Origin: Paraspadella gotoi
Lineage: Eukaryota; Chaetognatha
Reading direction: 5' to 3'
Assembly: GCA_051294375.1 (NCBI GenBank)
Contig: CM119270.1
Span: forward strand, 11,848,416 to 11,912,415
DNA length: 64,000 nt
Below are positions 46,734 through 59,720 of this stretch, in pieces; position 1 is the stretch's first letter; every line of letters starts with the position of its first letter. Under the pieces are notes generated by a model. The model made no database searches, was not told the DNA's origin, and saw only the letters and a program-made list of their open reading frames with translations. The translations under genes were made by a program, and so were the position numbers.

Positions 46734-48835
46734 TCAGTGATTTCTGACGTTGACATATCTCGGTTCGGAGGACGCGTACCCGCCCCTCGTCTTCGTGGTC
46801 GTCGTCGTAACGACCGTCACCTGCCTCACTTCCTCACCGCCCGATTTGTACTTAAATTGCTGCTCGGCGTCGATAGATTCCACCTGCGATTTGACAAAGT
46901 TCGGATTGTCCCTCCCGGTCGTTTTACATCTTTTGTTATGACGCTTCTTATGACGAAGGACGATCCCTAGGACGACGGCGACCAAGACGATCACGACAAC
47001 CACGACGACGACTATGATGACCGTCGGGCTGCTTGAGCCGCCGTCTCCGAAGGGCAGCTGGCCATCGACGATATCGGGCACGTAGCCGAGACCGAAAGTG
47101 ACGGAGTTGGAGTCTCCCCCTTGGTTGCCGTCCTCGTCAAAACCCGTGACGACGACGGTGAAGGAGGCGGAGCCCGCCCCTTCCGGCTGTACGTTGAGGG
47201 TCATCGTCTCCATCTCTCCGGCGTCGACGGTCGGTTCCACCTCGATGTCGGTTGGCATTCCGAAAAAGGCCGTCGAATCGTTTGACTCGACGCGGACGCT
47301 GTATTTGTTGACTCGGCCTTCGTCGTAGTTGTCGCCCGGCGCCGTGAACGTGAGCGTGACGTTGCCCGCCGCCTTGGACGTGCCCGTCACTCGGAGGTCG
47401 GCAATCTTGTCGGGAGGAATCTCGTCCACGCCATTCTTCAGCTTGGAGTTGACGTCATCTTTCTGTTTGATTGACAGAGAAGTGAAAAAGCTAAAGTTAA
47501 ATGGTTAAAAAATTTTAAAAGAATTAATACTACTTAGCACAAAAAATTTCATAATCAAAAGTATTAAAGCATGCACGATGACTTGCTGAAAGAAAAGAAC
47601 AACGACATCCATATTTTGTCACTTACATTACTGGAGCCAGGTTGCAACTCGGACGCGCCGGCCGTCGTGGACCTTGTCACTTCGCCCTCTATCTTCTCGT
47701 CCTCAAAAGTGGGCGCCGACTCGGGGCGCAGGTTATTTTCGTCAAAGGCGAGAGAGCCGCCGCCCCACCCGCCGGCGTTCTTAAAGGCGCGGACGACGCC
47801 GGTTCCGTTGAGATCCGATGCCTGAATTCCAAACGAGTAGCGACCGATCTCCGTAAAGGCGGTGAAGTATCGCGCGTAGACGCCGTCGTCGGCGACAGCG
47901 TCGGCACCGCGCCCGTTGTCGCGCAGCTCCAACTCATAGGGATTATTTTGACCCGGTCGATCCACGGAAGCCACGACTCTGGCGAAAGAAATGAGGGCTG
48001 GAAATATATGTATATATATTATATATGCAAGTTAAAAAATTACTTGTTTCACTATTTTTTTTTTATCGAGCCTTGACCGGCGAAGCCGGGTCAGGCTCTA
48101 TAATGTTTTAGGGTTGCTTCTTTGTGACGTAGTCGTCGTCGTCGTCGTCGTCACGCTGTTTTCATATATAAAAACTACTACGCTTTTATAGGTTTGGCTG
48201 TGACTTACCGTTTTTTTTTAAATAAAAATTATTATGAATTATGATAAAGTTTTACAAAAGTGTGCGATCATAGTAAGTTAAAAATTTAGATATGGCTTTT
48301 CATCTTGAAATAGCTGTGATATTTTCATATTACATTTGGATTTAAGTATTTTTTGTTTGAATTTCCACTTAATTATGATTTACTGCAATATGCAAATGAG
48401 ATTAAAGTACTCATTATAATATCCAAATTAGTATATAGAAATGCTTTAATCTAATTTACATATTGCAGTATATAAATTGAAGATGAAATTCAAAAAATTT
48501 GTTATAAATTTTTAATAAAGATGGGAACTCAAAGGATTTTTTTAATGAGAAGCTATATCTTAATTTTAATACAAATATAAATTAAATCTTTTACAAGCTG
48601 CGATTGGAAAAAATTGGAAAAATTTCCAATTGAAAAAAAATTGTAACATATTTTTGCCTTTCTTTTATTTCTTAAAATTATTTCTCTTTTAAAAAAACTG
48701 TTTATGATTATGTAATACTGTTTTTGGTATTTAAAAAACGAGTTCAGTCTCTGCAGTGACTGTACAGCGGCCTTCCAGCAGCTGTCCAGCTTTGTTTCTC
48801 TCTGTCTGACTCTCTCTGTGAGTCTCTCTCTGTGA

Positions 48836-48869
<34 letters not shown>

Positions 48870-49525
48870 TCTCTCTCTGTGTACGATTTCTTGCGTGATC
48901 GTTCGTTTTTTGAAAAATTATGATTATTTTTTTCCTTCTAAAAACTTTTATTATCACCATTATCCCAAATTTACATCCAAGATTTTCGTGGATTTATTTT
49001 AGAAAAAGTGAAGAATAACTCATACGTCAGAAATTTTACGCTTCTCTCCATCTCTCTCCGTCGCTAACATGATTGTTATTAAAGAAAAAAAAATATAATA
49101 AGCAAATAGCATATTTAATACCGATTTACATTGCCAGAGGAAATCTTTTTATACTCTGTCCAATGTTGTTGATCGAAAAACCTTAAATTTTTTTTCACAA
49201 TTTGAATATGCCGGATTGTATGCTATATGCCGATCATTTTTTTACTGCCTATTTTTGCCGGTTTATGGTTTAACTACCAAACAATGTATCTATTTATCAA
49301 GTTCCATTAGTGAGGCAGTGATGAAGTTGAAATGTGTGTCCATTTTCTTTGTTTCATATCGATTCAAGTATTTTTTGTTTGAATTTCCACTTCATTATAA
49401 TTTACTGCAATATGCTAATTAGATTATAGTACTTACTGCAATATCAAATTAGTATATAGTAAACTATATTTTAATTTGGCGACGAGTAAACGAGTTCCGC
49501 CAATGCAGCGTCTGTTCAGCTTCTT

Positions 49526-49556
<31 letters not shown>

Positions 49557-49897
49557 ATCTCTCTGTCTCTTTCTCTCTTTACGATCTCTTGCGTGATCGT
49601 TCGTTTTTTGATAAATTCTGATTATTTTTTCCTTCTAAAAACTTTTATTATCGCCATTTATTCCGCGCTTTTTTTCTTTACCTGGATTTCGTGGCCGTTG
49701 CGAGGCAACGAGTAAACAATGTCAAGGAACATGACCTAATAACGCGATAACGCGATATTATTATTATTATTTGGAAGTCAAAAATATCATAGTCGTTAAC
49801 TGAGTATTTTCAACTATATATTTTGTTAATAGGGATTATAATTTTTCAACGTACAAAAAATTTCTTATATGGCTTCTTTTTCTCTCTCTCTCTCTCT

Positions 49898-49928
<31 letters not shown>

Positions 49929-50076
49929 TCTCTTTTTTTTTTTTCCTTCTAAAAACTTTTATTATCGCCATTTATTCCCCGCTTTTTTCTCAATACAATA
50001 TATAAAAATTCTGATTATTCTTTATATAAACGAGAGAGACCTAATAATGCGTTTCGTTGGCGGGAAAACTGTCCAG

Positions 50077-50138
<62 letters not shown>

Positions 50139-50589
50139 ACTCATACACGCATTTGTTTGTTTTATTTACGATGAATGATTCATCGCGTCAATGAATTACT
50201 ATCATCGCATCAATGAATGACTATCATCGTATCAATGAATGATTATCATCATATCAATAAATGACTATCATCGCATCAATCATTTGATTATCATCACATC
50301 AGTCATTTTGTTATCATCGCATCAATTATTGGTTATCATCGCGTCAATATTTGGTTATCATCGCATCAATATTTGGTTATCATCGCATCAATATTTGGTT
50401 ACTATCGAAAGCGGCTCGATCCTTATGCTTTTAAGATTTTTTTTTTAGATTTATTTATGATTTTATTTATTTGTTATTATATTTAATACAAAAATATTTT
50501 ATTTATTTGTTTGGGATAGGGACGTTAGTGTTGTCTTCTGGAAATAGAATATATTTTTTGACATATTGTTTTTCTTACCAGATTGTTGA

Positions 50590-50623
<34 letters not shown>

Positions 50624-53012
50624 CTGAGCCCTAAAACGGGATTCCCTCCTTTCCTAACTTCGCCGTAAATGATCATCGGTGACGGGTAGTCCACGTCCGT
50701 TGACTTGACGGAGGCGTGAATCGTCAAAGGCGTCGCCTTCTCTGTTCCGCCGACGTCACGCGCCTTCGTGAACACGTTGATCTTGTACGTTTGTATTTGG
50801 TTGGTCGCCTTCTTGACGACGTAATCCCACCGGCCGACCTCGGCCTCTCCGGGAATTGAGATGACGATTGTTTTGAAGTCTGGATCGACTTCGTACTCGA
50901 CCGAGCTCTCGTTGTAGGTCACCTTCGAGGGACTCATTAGGACGACGATGATTCCGGCGCCTTGTGTCCCCTTTCCCGCTAACCCATAGTCGAAGAGGAA
51001 CGTGGTGTTGAGTCCGACGGAAGCATCGATGCCGACAAAGCCGACAACGTCGTCGGCGAAAATTGCGCCGGCCGCGCTGGCCAAGGCGATGTCCTTGTCG
51101 TCGGCCTCCTCGTCGCTGTCGTCGCAGGGGTTCTTGGCGAACGCGTCGTTGAGGGAGTTGGAGTTCACGTTGTTCGAATCGTAAAAATAATTGCCGCCGA
51201 ATTTTTGAGCGATCTCGACCATCGACTTATCGGCGGCGGCGGTGAAACTCACTGCGTCGACGAAGGCTTTGGAATTTTCAAGCGCCTGCATTACTCTTGG
51301 GTCTTTGGGACCCGGAGATTGGTTCTGTTCGCCGTCCGTCAACAGCAGAATTCGGTCGCCGCCCCGTGCTGTGCCCAAGTTCTCGACGCCTTTAAGAAGA
51401 CCGGACCCAATGCTGGTTCCCCCGTTGCCCCTTTTCACCAGGCAAGAATTCAAGAAATTCAGTCGGCTTTGTTCGTCGGTGATCTTCCGCATGGGACATC
51501 GGATAATCCCGTTGTAGCTGAAGGTAGACAAGCCGATCTCCGTGCCTTCGTTCAGAGTAAATCGGACGAGCTTCTGCAGCCCTTTGTTCATCTTTTCCAT
51601 CTTGTGGTCGCTATTCATGCTGCCGCTGATGTCGAGCACGAGAGAGATGCGACACTGCGTCAGATTTTTATTCGCTTGGACCAACCGAAAGTCTGGGTCG
51701 AGATCCTTTTGGCCGAGATCCGACGGGAGATTTGACGAGTTCCGGAAATCCTCGTGGGCCAACATGACGTCCCAGGCGCTCTTGCCGCCACAGAGCCGGT
51801 TCATGCGGCTCGGGGCTTCGGCATTGTGTTGGTGGTTCTCGTCGGCACCGTGTTTACAAAATTGGTCAACGCCCTTCGTGCCTTGACGGTCCATGATCGA
51901 GACTTTCGAAGGATTATCGATCTTAAAGCCGGGGTAGAAGTGGCACTTTTGGCTGTCGGGGAGACCGTTTGACAGTTTGCAAATGCGGTACTTGTTGGTA
52001 CCCGTCACCTGGTAAGTTGATTGACGGACGGATGGAGGAATTATTAGTTGAATTAAATTAAGAATGATAAATGATAAATAATTTAAGGATAGATATTAGA
52101 TACTAAAAATAGATTGGTTCCATAGAAAATATAAAAAAGAAAGAAATAACTCGTAAAAAAGAAAGAAAGAAAGAAAAAGAAAGAAAGAAAAAAAAAAGAA
52201 ATTTAAAAAAGGAGAGCAAAAGAGAGTGTAGAAAAATAGAGAGGCAGTAACGTACTTGCAGAATTCTTCCCTTGGTGCTCAGCGAACAGCGAACGGCCTC
52301 GAACTGTTTCGAGACAGTCGAAAAGTACCACTTGGCTTCTCCAAAGGCGGCCGGATATTCTTCTTGCAGACCCCACCTGTAATGACCCCATTCGTGGACC
52401 ACGACCTTACCCATGTCGCCGAAATTTTTTCTCACGTTATCATCAGTCACAAACGCCGGGGTGAAGTGAACGTATTCGCCTAAAATTTCAGTCGGGTCAC
52501 GAAATAGTAAGTACTAAGTAGTGATTACTTTAATGATGCGAAAGAACGTTTTAACTGAAATTAGGAACTTTTTGTCTAAAATATAATGATTAACTATTCC
52601 GGTCACGAATCTAAGTAATCTCACCCGGATCTCCGCATCCACCGAAACTCTTAACGTATGGAGTGTCGCCGTACTTTTTGTTTTCCGGCGCAACGACAAA
52701 ATCCGCGTTAGAGTAAGTCTCCTTCATCTTGGGTAAGTACTCTTTTTTATGGGTCCAAGTGGGCGGGATCAGGATAGTGACCACTTTGAAATAAGCTCTG
52801 AGTTCGGTGGAAGAATAGAGCTGCTTGGAACCGTTGGTGAGGATCTTCTTGATTCCGTCGATGATGGCGACGTCCTCGGGGACATCGCGATCGATGGCGA
52901 CGAGGACGCCGGAGTATCCGTTGTCGATCAACTTGACGCCAGAAAGTTTTGTGGCGGCGACGGCGATCGAAATGGCGAAGAGGAAAAGACGAATCGTCGA
53001 AATTTGGAACAT
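46734..53012 (-). CDS. Calcium-activated chloride channel regulator (CLCA) family protein
   Basis: Five exons, 53012-52625, 52479-52256, 52008-50624, 47978-47627 and 47462-46734, join in phases 1, 0, 2 and 0 into a complete protein of about 1025 residues, the usual CLCA size. Signal peptide at 1-20; N-terminal CLCA domain with IDNGYSGVLVAI; zinc-protease motif HEWGH at about 158-162 followed by RWGLQEEY; VWA domain from about 325 with a full MIDAS (DISGSM at 330, GGTSIGSG, LLLTDGE); beta-sandwich with DNGRGADAVADDGVYARYFT; Fn3-like region; transmembrane helix at about 930-954; and a 70-residue basic, Thr-rich tail. Family members self-cleave and modulate surface chloride channels; the MIDAS and protease residues are intact. 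The helix predicts a membrane-anchored rather than fully secreted form. The large intron 47979-50623 holds repeated CT-rich units. Confidence 0.95.
48360..50000. repeat. Three related CT-containing units in a CLCA intron
   Basis: 48360-48965 and 49370-49690 share TTTACTGCAATATGC, TTGCGTGATCGTTCGTTTTTTG and CCTTCTAAAAACTTTTATTA around a CT block. 49860-49985 is a third, partial copy. Spaced about 0.5-1 kb. Confidence 0.8.
50078..50140. repeat. (CT)n microsatellite
   Basis: Long CT run in the same CLCA intron; another lies at 50592-50620 next to the donor of the VWA exon. Confidence 0.9.
50170..50405. repeat. Small relative of the 22-bp minisatellite
   Basis: About ten degenerate copies with TATCATCGCATCAAT, the same core as the 35.5-37.1 kb array but with ATGAATGA or ATTTGG spacers. 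Confidence 0.8.
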
Positions 53013-55784
53013 TTTGTCGTTGTAATTGTTGTTGGTATCTTAATTGTTGTTGTTATTGCGTCGTCGTGAGTTTTAGTACTTCATGGGACAGATTTGGATA
53101 TTACTTCCTTTACAAGGTTTTATAATTATAGTTTTTATTTTGACGAAGAAATAACAAATAGTCGTGAGAAACAAAAGATTTGTTTTACTAAAATTATTTA
53201 TTATTTTGGATTTTCGTCATGGATTTTTTTTTTTTTTTTATAAAAAAACAAAAAACCAAAATAGTCGCCTCCAGGCAACGCGAGAGAAAAAGACAAATAA
53301 TTGTTCTTTTTTTCTCTTCTTTTCGATTCTAGAAATGCAATTATAAAGTCGAAAGTACAAATCGCTATCTGATCTTTTTCGATTGATCGGTCATATTTTT
53401 GGTGGATCGAATCGCGGTTAGGGTTTGTTTGTTTATACTCGAAATCGGCTTAACTAATAGAACGATTGAATTGGAATAACTTAAAATGGAGATGAGATCT
53501 TGCGTCATAGCCAAAGTTGTGGGCTCTTGGAAAGACTAGTGACGTTAACGGGAGATGACTGGAAAGTTTGCCTTTTTTGGTATAACGAAGACTATTACGT
53601 TTATCAATACATTAGTAATCCGTTGAGTAAAAATAAGATCAACATAAGCCAAAGAGGGCCTTCATTAAAACTTCTTCCCAATCACCTCGTCATATGATCT
53701 TAATATTTTTTTGCAGATTATCCAAAAATTCTTTATCGCATTCAATACCCCTAAAAAGTTATATTCCTTAATTGAGAACAGTCGTTCCATTTGCACCCGT
53801 CTCAAAGCTGTTATCTTTGTTTCTCATTTTTTTTAAATTCTTTTAATTCTTCAACTTTGCTCTTTAGATTATCATTATCCCAAATTTATATTATATTAAC
53901 GATAATTCCCCGCGAAGTGAACCGATCTTGGGCTAAATAAGTTTCCAGTTCATTTTTAAAAGCTTTTTGTTGCTAATTAATTCAACTGATTCTTACATAG
54001 AATACTGCACTCCATTCCCATTTAACATGATCAGGCTATTTCTGAAATCGCCAGGACATTTTTTTCGGGTATAATTTGAAAGTTGAAATGTTGAATCACT
54101 TTGAAACTAACTCTGAGGCCAAAAGCTTCACTAGATATATCTTATAAGCTCCAATGAGCCCACTACCTACCTAGTCAAACCGAACAATTTGTCTTTTAGT
54201 TTTTTTTTTGACTATAAATTAAAACACAAATTTTTTAAATGTAAATTTAATTTCAACGACATTCCCCTAATTAAGATTCAATATTATTTACACAATAAAG
54301 AATCAATAGTTCGAAGCGATAACAATCTGGTAAATCTCAGGTAAATTTTTGGCAGGAACATAACTTCCTGCTAAAAATGAATCAAACCATTAATTATTAA
54401 GGACAAAAAACAACAACAGAATTGTGCTTGCTGCAGATTGAAAGATGACCAGCCATTCAACGCCATTGAATTCTACTGATTTTAGGCTAAAATTAACAAT
54501 TTAGTGATTGCACTCTATTTGAAATAATTAGTGCACGCCTCAGCACCTCGATTTCCTGTGAACCGTTCCGCTATAATCTTAAGTATAACTTCCAAGTATG
54601 TTCCAGAATTTACGGTCATTTGGCGCACAAGACTGCTTGAAAAGGTAACATGTAAAGACCTAAGTCTATAATTTTTAAACATGATTTGGGAAAATATTCT
54701 CTGGAAAATAACGTAATTTCGGAATGGTTTAAGGTAAAAAATATAACTTTGGTATACGAAACCGTTTCAACGACAATTCATTTAAGTCAACGATTTAAAA
54801 AAAAAAAACATGTAAAACAGTTTCTATAAAAAAAGATAATCAAATAGGGAATGATGAGTAAGAGCGAGTTTTGTACATAAGCAAGCTTGGGCAGAACGCT
54901 AGCATTGGTCGAATGCTAGTATCTAAAGATTGCAAGCAATGGCAGATTGCAAGGATAGTCAGAATGCGAGAAAAAAAATTTAAAATCTGTTGGAAACGGG
55001 TTTTACGCTAAAGATATTTTATCACTACAAGCATCAAAATCAACAAGCTACATTTTTACAATGAAAATTACTCATCCTTGTCGAATAGTAAAATCTCTTC
55101 GATACTGGAATATTTATATATTATTGTAGGGAATAAAATTTGGAATGATAGTCCATACGATGAGTACAGAAAAAAAGCATTTAACTAATCAAGAATATTC
55201 TCATTTCATAAGCTGCGGCGTAGTAGGGGAATCAACGTTTATTAATGATAAGATTTCCTTCTTCAGAATAAAAAGGAAATCACTGAGCGTCACGACGATC
55301 CTCGGCGTACGCATTAGTACGGAGATGTACGGACGCGCAGTGATTATGTTTTGTGCGCGCTGTCGTGAGCTTTCGGGTTATATAATCCTAAACAAAAAGT
55401 ATGACAAAAGTAATTGGTACATTAATTAAAGTTACGACAACAAACGTTAACAAGAATTAAACCATAAAAGGAACTACAAAATAAAAAGATTTTTAAAAAA
55501 TGCCGATCAATAAAAAAGTCCTCACCTAATTAAAGCGGCCGTTGGAAGTTGACAAATTACTCGCTGGCTTGTCGAAAGAAAACGGGGGGGGAGAGAAGTG
55601 AGAAGTAAAAAATTGGACGGGAGAGAAGAAAAGGAAGGAAAAGAGAGAAAGGATATGACGCAAGAGAAGAGAAGAAGAGAGAAGAGCAGAATAACTGGAA
55701 AGTTATGATCACAAATATATGAAGAAGAATTGAAGGGGAAGAATTAAAAAGGTAGAAGAAATAAAGGATAAGAAGAGAAAAAAA
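53013..55784. other. Intergenic, no gene recognised
   Basis: AT-rich region between the CLCA start and the lectin gene. A 94-codon plus-strand frame at 55145-55429 has no splice or composition support. 55560-55770 is a purine-rich tract. The CLCA promoter should lie just right of 53012, but I see no clear TATA element. Confidence 0.6.
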
Positions 55785-55985
55785 CTAAGCGAAGAGTATC
55801 AGGGTCGAGGAAAAAGTTTGCCTATGTTCTTCGTCCGAAACGATGACGGCTTCACGCCTCTTTCGAAGAGGCGCCTTCGGCCGAACCGCTTCTTCAAACC
55901 ATCGTGGAATTGCCGTTCTGTCCGCGACCGGCTTGGATTCTCGTTCGGACGAACGACGGCTTCTTCTTCAGTGGCTTTTTCTCGC
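55785..55985 (-). CDS. Possible terminal exon, unknown gene
   Basis: After a good acceptor (AACAAATCCAG) the minus strand is open for 66 codons (CGA GAA AAA start; EEEAVVRPNENP, LKKRFGRRRLFRKRRE) to TAG. It is richer in G and C than its flanks. It needs a phase-2 partner, and no upstream exon was found; it lies 400 bp beyond the stop of the C-type lectin gene. Could be an unrelated or false exon. Confidence 0.25.
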
Positions 55986-56385
55986 CTGGATTTGTTTGGT
56001 AGGGGGAAAAAGTGTCGGTTGTAGTTTTGATTTTTGGTAGTGTAAGGGGAATAAAAACAAAAATATTTAAAAAATACATCAAGTCATTTAAAAAAGCGCA
56101 AACTACTAATAAACATGTCAACGTAAAATCTGGTTTTCGGAGGATGCAATTCTTAATTTATTTTGAAAGAAATAGTATGAAAGTGGGAGATAGTACAACA
56201 TTAATTATCTTAAGGGAAAGAATTCGTTCATACTGGCTTTGTTAAAAATACAAGTTTTTTATAACCCAAACGCTTCAATCAATTTATTCAAAAATGACTG
56301 TACAACAAAGGGATCGTTTGACATAAACACAAGATACAAAACTCCGCAAAACGAACCAAAAAAAAAAAAAAATCATTTCAACATT

Positions 56386-59300
56386 TTAAAAATATTTGCA
56401 AAAGAAATAGTGCCGAGCGCCGCAATCGACTCCGACCCAAACCAAGTCCGCCATTTTCTTTTCGGCGTCGATGCGTACGGCGAGGCAGAGTCTCGTAGCG
56501 GCGGCGGCGTCCACGCCGATTTCAGCGCCGCGCAACCGATTCCACGCCGCAGTCGGCGTCAGCGTCTCCGGCGTTCTCGATTCAACTCCGCCGGCGTTGA
56601 ATTTGATGGAATTGCGGCCGGCGCCAACGGGAATGCGAGCGCCCAGCCAGACGAAGAGGGGAGACGAATCGGAACGGGCGGCTAAGGTCGTGATTGTCTC
56701 TGAGACGGACATATATATGACATTTAAAGACAATTAACAATTTAAGTTTTATTTCGTAATTTTTTCCCCCCATTAATAAGTAACGCCGGAAAAGTCAAAA
56801 ACCTTTCGGGATCCACTTTGCCCTCTCCTGATGCGGCTGCGGCAGAGGAAGATGCGCCATCTGCGTCGAACAAAATGCGTGAGCGTCTTCCCACGTTTTT
56901 TTATCTTCGCCGACGGAGAAACAACTGGAGTTACGCGAGAGACAAGAATACATTTCCGTCGCCTTCGCGGCCATTACGTAATTCAGCGCGTAGAATTCCA
57001 TCTGTTACGTGCGAACTGTTCATTAAAGCTTTGTTCATACATAAGATTCGTAAAGAGTTTTGACCTGCAACTGGTTGTACTTTATTCGATAGTCAAAAGC
57101 GAAGGCAAAGATCAGGAAGGAAAGTAAAGTTAAGACGCACAAGCAAAGGTATTTGCTTGCCTTGAGATAATCGCTAATAGTTAAAGATGGCATCTTTTCC
57201 CGCTTGCGCATCGATCTTCGGCAATATTCCTTCCCTAAATAAAAGGTTATGTTTCAAATCGGAATTTATAACTAAAGGGAAATATATGAGCGCGACGAAC
57301 CATTGGGATTTTCGTCCTCCTTTTGAACGATCTCTCCGGTCAAATCGCTTAACGAGGGTCGTTTGTAATTTAATTCGGGAACTGTCAGCAAAACCTGACA
57401 AAAATCTGCAAATTATTGTAAAGTGTAGAAAGTAAACAAACAAACCAGTCGGGTAAATAATTCACTCATTTCTAAATACATAAAATTTCCGTCTTCAAGA
57501 AGCGACGCGAACCTGAGCGCTGCCTTGGGAATTGGAACGGCGTTGCCGGCCATATTGCAGATCGGGTAAGGAAGCGTTGACTCTCCGCAATCCGACGGGC
57601 GGGTAAGGATCTTTTAACCGAAAGGAGTCGCTGTCATCGGAGCGACGAGGGATCCCGATAGCCTCAATAGGATTCGAAGTACTAAATATTTTGACAAATT
57701 AAGTTATAAAGTTATAAATTGATATCAAATAATGCCGACCCGTCAACTACGTCGACGCCGGCGATGTCTTCCCCCACAAATGCGGCGTTGTTTACGCCGA
57801 TACCCATCGGCAACGCCGCGGCTCCTAAGGTTCCGGCAGACGCGAAGCCTACTTGAGGGGAGGGAAGCGAAACGCAGCCGGAGACGCGACCGGAAAATCG
57901 GCGCCGGAATATGCGTTTGCCGTTTTTACCCTGGAGGACGGATGTAGTAGTAGATGTTGTAGTAGAGCTCGTGGAAGAATAAGACCAATTATACGGGGAG
58001 AATAATATGAATCCGACCGGACGAAACAGGCCAACGCAAGATTAGAACAATAATGGGGGAGAGAATCAGCAGACTCCACTGGAAGAATTTATTAATTTCA
58101 AAATTACTTGTTTCACTATTTTAAGTTTTAGATATCGTAATTAGCCTTTCTTTTTTGTTGTTACTTGTTAGTGTTAAATTTTAATGGGAGAATAACGAAA
58201 TTCGTTTTAACTACAATTGTTTTTATTATTGCAATAAAAATCGGACATCGAAATCAACATGAGTCGAAACATGTCCAATTTTTATTGTAATAATAAAAAC
58301 AATTTCGTTATTTAAAATAGATTAGATTAGATTAGATTTTAAAATATTAAATATAATTATTTATGACAACTAATATTAATTTAGGTCCTTATATAATAGA
58401 AATACTAAATCTGGCATCAAGAATTGAGAAAAATGATGACTCAATGAGAACGGATGATTGCAAACATCTGCAATAATACCATCAACCTTTCCCTGCAGAT
58501 ACCTTTTGACGCAAAGACGCTACGAATGAAGAGCGTCGTGATTTTCCGCGTTCGTCCGTGATGAAGACGGGTGGAACCTTGAGTCTCGCGGCGCCGGGGA
58601 GCGTCGATTCGACGCCGTTCGAGGCCAGAGACGGCGTCGCTTTTCTAGCTTTTGGGAGTTTAAGGTCTGACTTGACGCGAAAGAAGGCCGAAGGTGGTGG
58701 CGCCAAATTTTTGTCAAAGAAAGCGCCATTTGCGGCGTCGAATTGATGTTTATCGGGAACGAAACCCGGAGTCGATGACGTCGAATCGGAAGAGAAGCGC
58801 CGCGGCGCCCACAAGTGCGTAGAGCCGCCAAACATAGCGCCGCGGGTTTCGAATCTCGCGCCGTGAAAGGCTTGGGCCGCGCCTACGTCGTCTGCCGAAA
58901 CCCAACGGCGCCACTGAGCGAAAGTGATAGTAGGTGGCGTTGGGGAAGATTCTAGGTCGCGCAAGCGATCTTCGTGAGCGTCTATGTTACTAGACGCGAT
59001 AGCTTGGATTAGAAAAAAAAATATTGTCAAACTTATTTTTATAATATTTTATGCGCCGGTCGCAGTTTCTTTCGAAAACACCTTGTCGAAGAAGAGTCAC
59101 TACAAGGAGTTTCAAGTAGCCAATGCAATTTGGCACCGAGCGAAAAGAAACCTCGAGGAATATTCCAGAAAAATGAGTGACTCGTAAATATGTTTTTACT
59201 CCTAAAGAAAGTTTTTTTAGGAAAATAATCGAGAAAAGATTATCTCAATAATAATTTTTTTATGACTTCTCTCTCTCTCTCCTTCCGTGACGTCACGAAA

Positions 59301-59720
59301 ATGAGGAAATGAAGGAGCAGGTCTCGGCCGCATTAGATTAGATTAGCCTATGTATAGGATTACTTATAGTTTAATGATTTTAATAAACTTTTGAAATAAA
59401 CATAAATAAACATTTATGACAATGTATATTAGAAGGTCAACCGAACTAATAGAAATATATATATTTTTTAAATAGTACCTCACTTCGAGCTGGAGAACGA
59501 GAGGCCACAAAAAATTTAAAGATCTTGTTATACACGAGTCACTCGCATAATAAACTAATAATGAATTTAATTACTCCTCACCGCCGATAGAGTATCGCCG
59601 CGAAGGGGGCGTTGCCAGGAAACCGCAAGACCCTTCGCTTCTCCCGTAGGTTTCTCGTTGTCGTCGTTGTTGTTGTCGCTCACGCCGGTGATACATCGGC
59701 GACAACTCCAACTGACGCAT
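56386..59720 (-). CDS. Type II membrane C-type lectin-like protein
   Basis: Eight exons (59720-59582, 59002-58503, 57930-57751, 57662-57513, 57394-57301, 57234-57065, 57001-56803, 56699-56386) join through phases 1,0,0,0,1,0,1 into about 581 residues. The start is an ATG encoding MRQLELSPMY. The first ~380 residues are Ser/Pro/Arg-rich, hydrophilic and presumably cytoplasmic. One hydrophobic helix (YLCLCVLTLLSFLIFAFAF, about 383-401) follows basic KRREK-like residues, giving type II topology. The extracellular C-terminus is a C-type lectin fold: CFSVGEDKKTWEDAHAFC, WLGAR, CLAV and a closing VDCGARHYFFC. No EPN or QPD calcium-site motif is seen, so sugar binding is uncertain. Weak points are the donors with GTTCG and the choice of acceptor at 57662 (an alternative at 57681 exists). 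Confidence 0.68.
58196..58309. repeat. Long hairpin with AGTCGAAACATGTCC
   Basis: Arms at about 58196-58250 and 58269-58309 (GTTTTTATTATTG / AATAATAAAAAC, AACGAAATT / AATTTCGTT) surround AGTCGAAACATGTCC (58262-58276). It lies in an intron of the C-type lectin gene. Confidence 0.65.

Noticed and set aside
57732-57947. Arg-rich plus-strand frame
   Set aside because: Antisense shadow of an exon of the C-type lectin gene.
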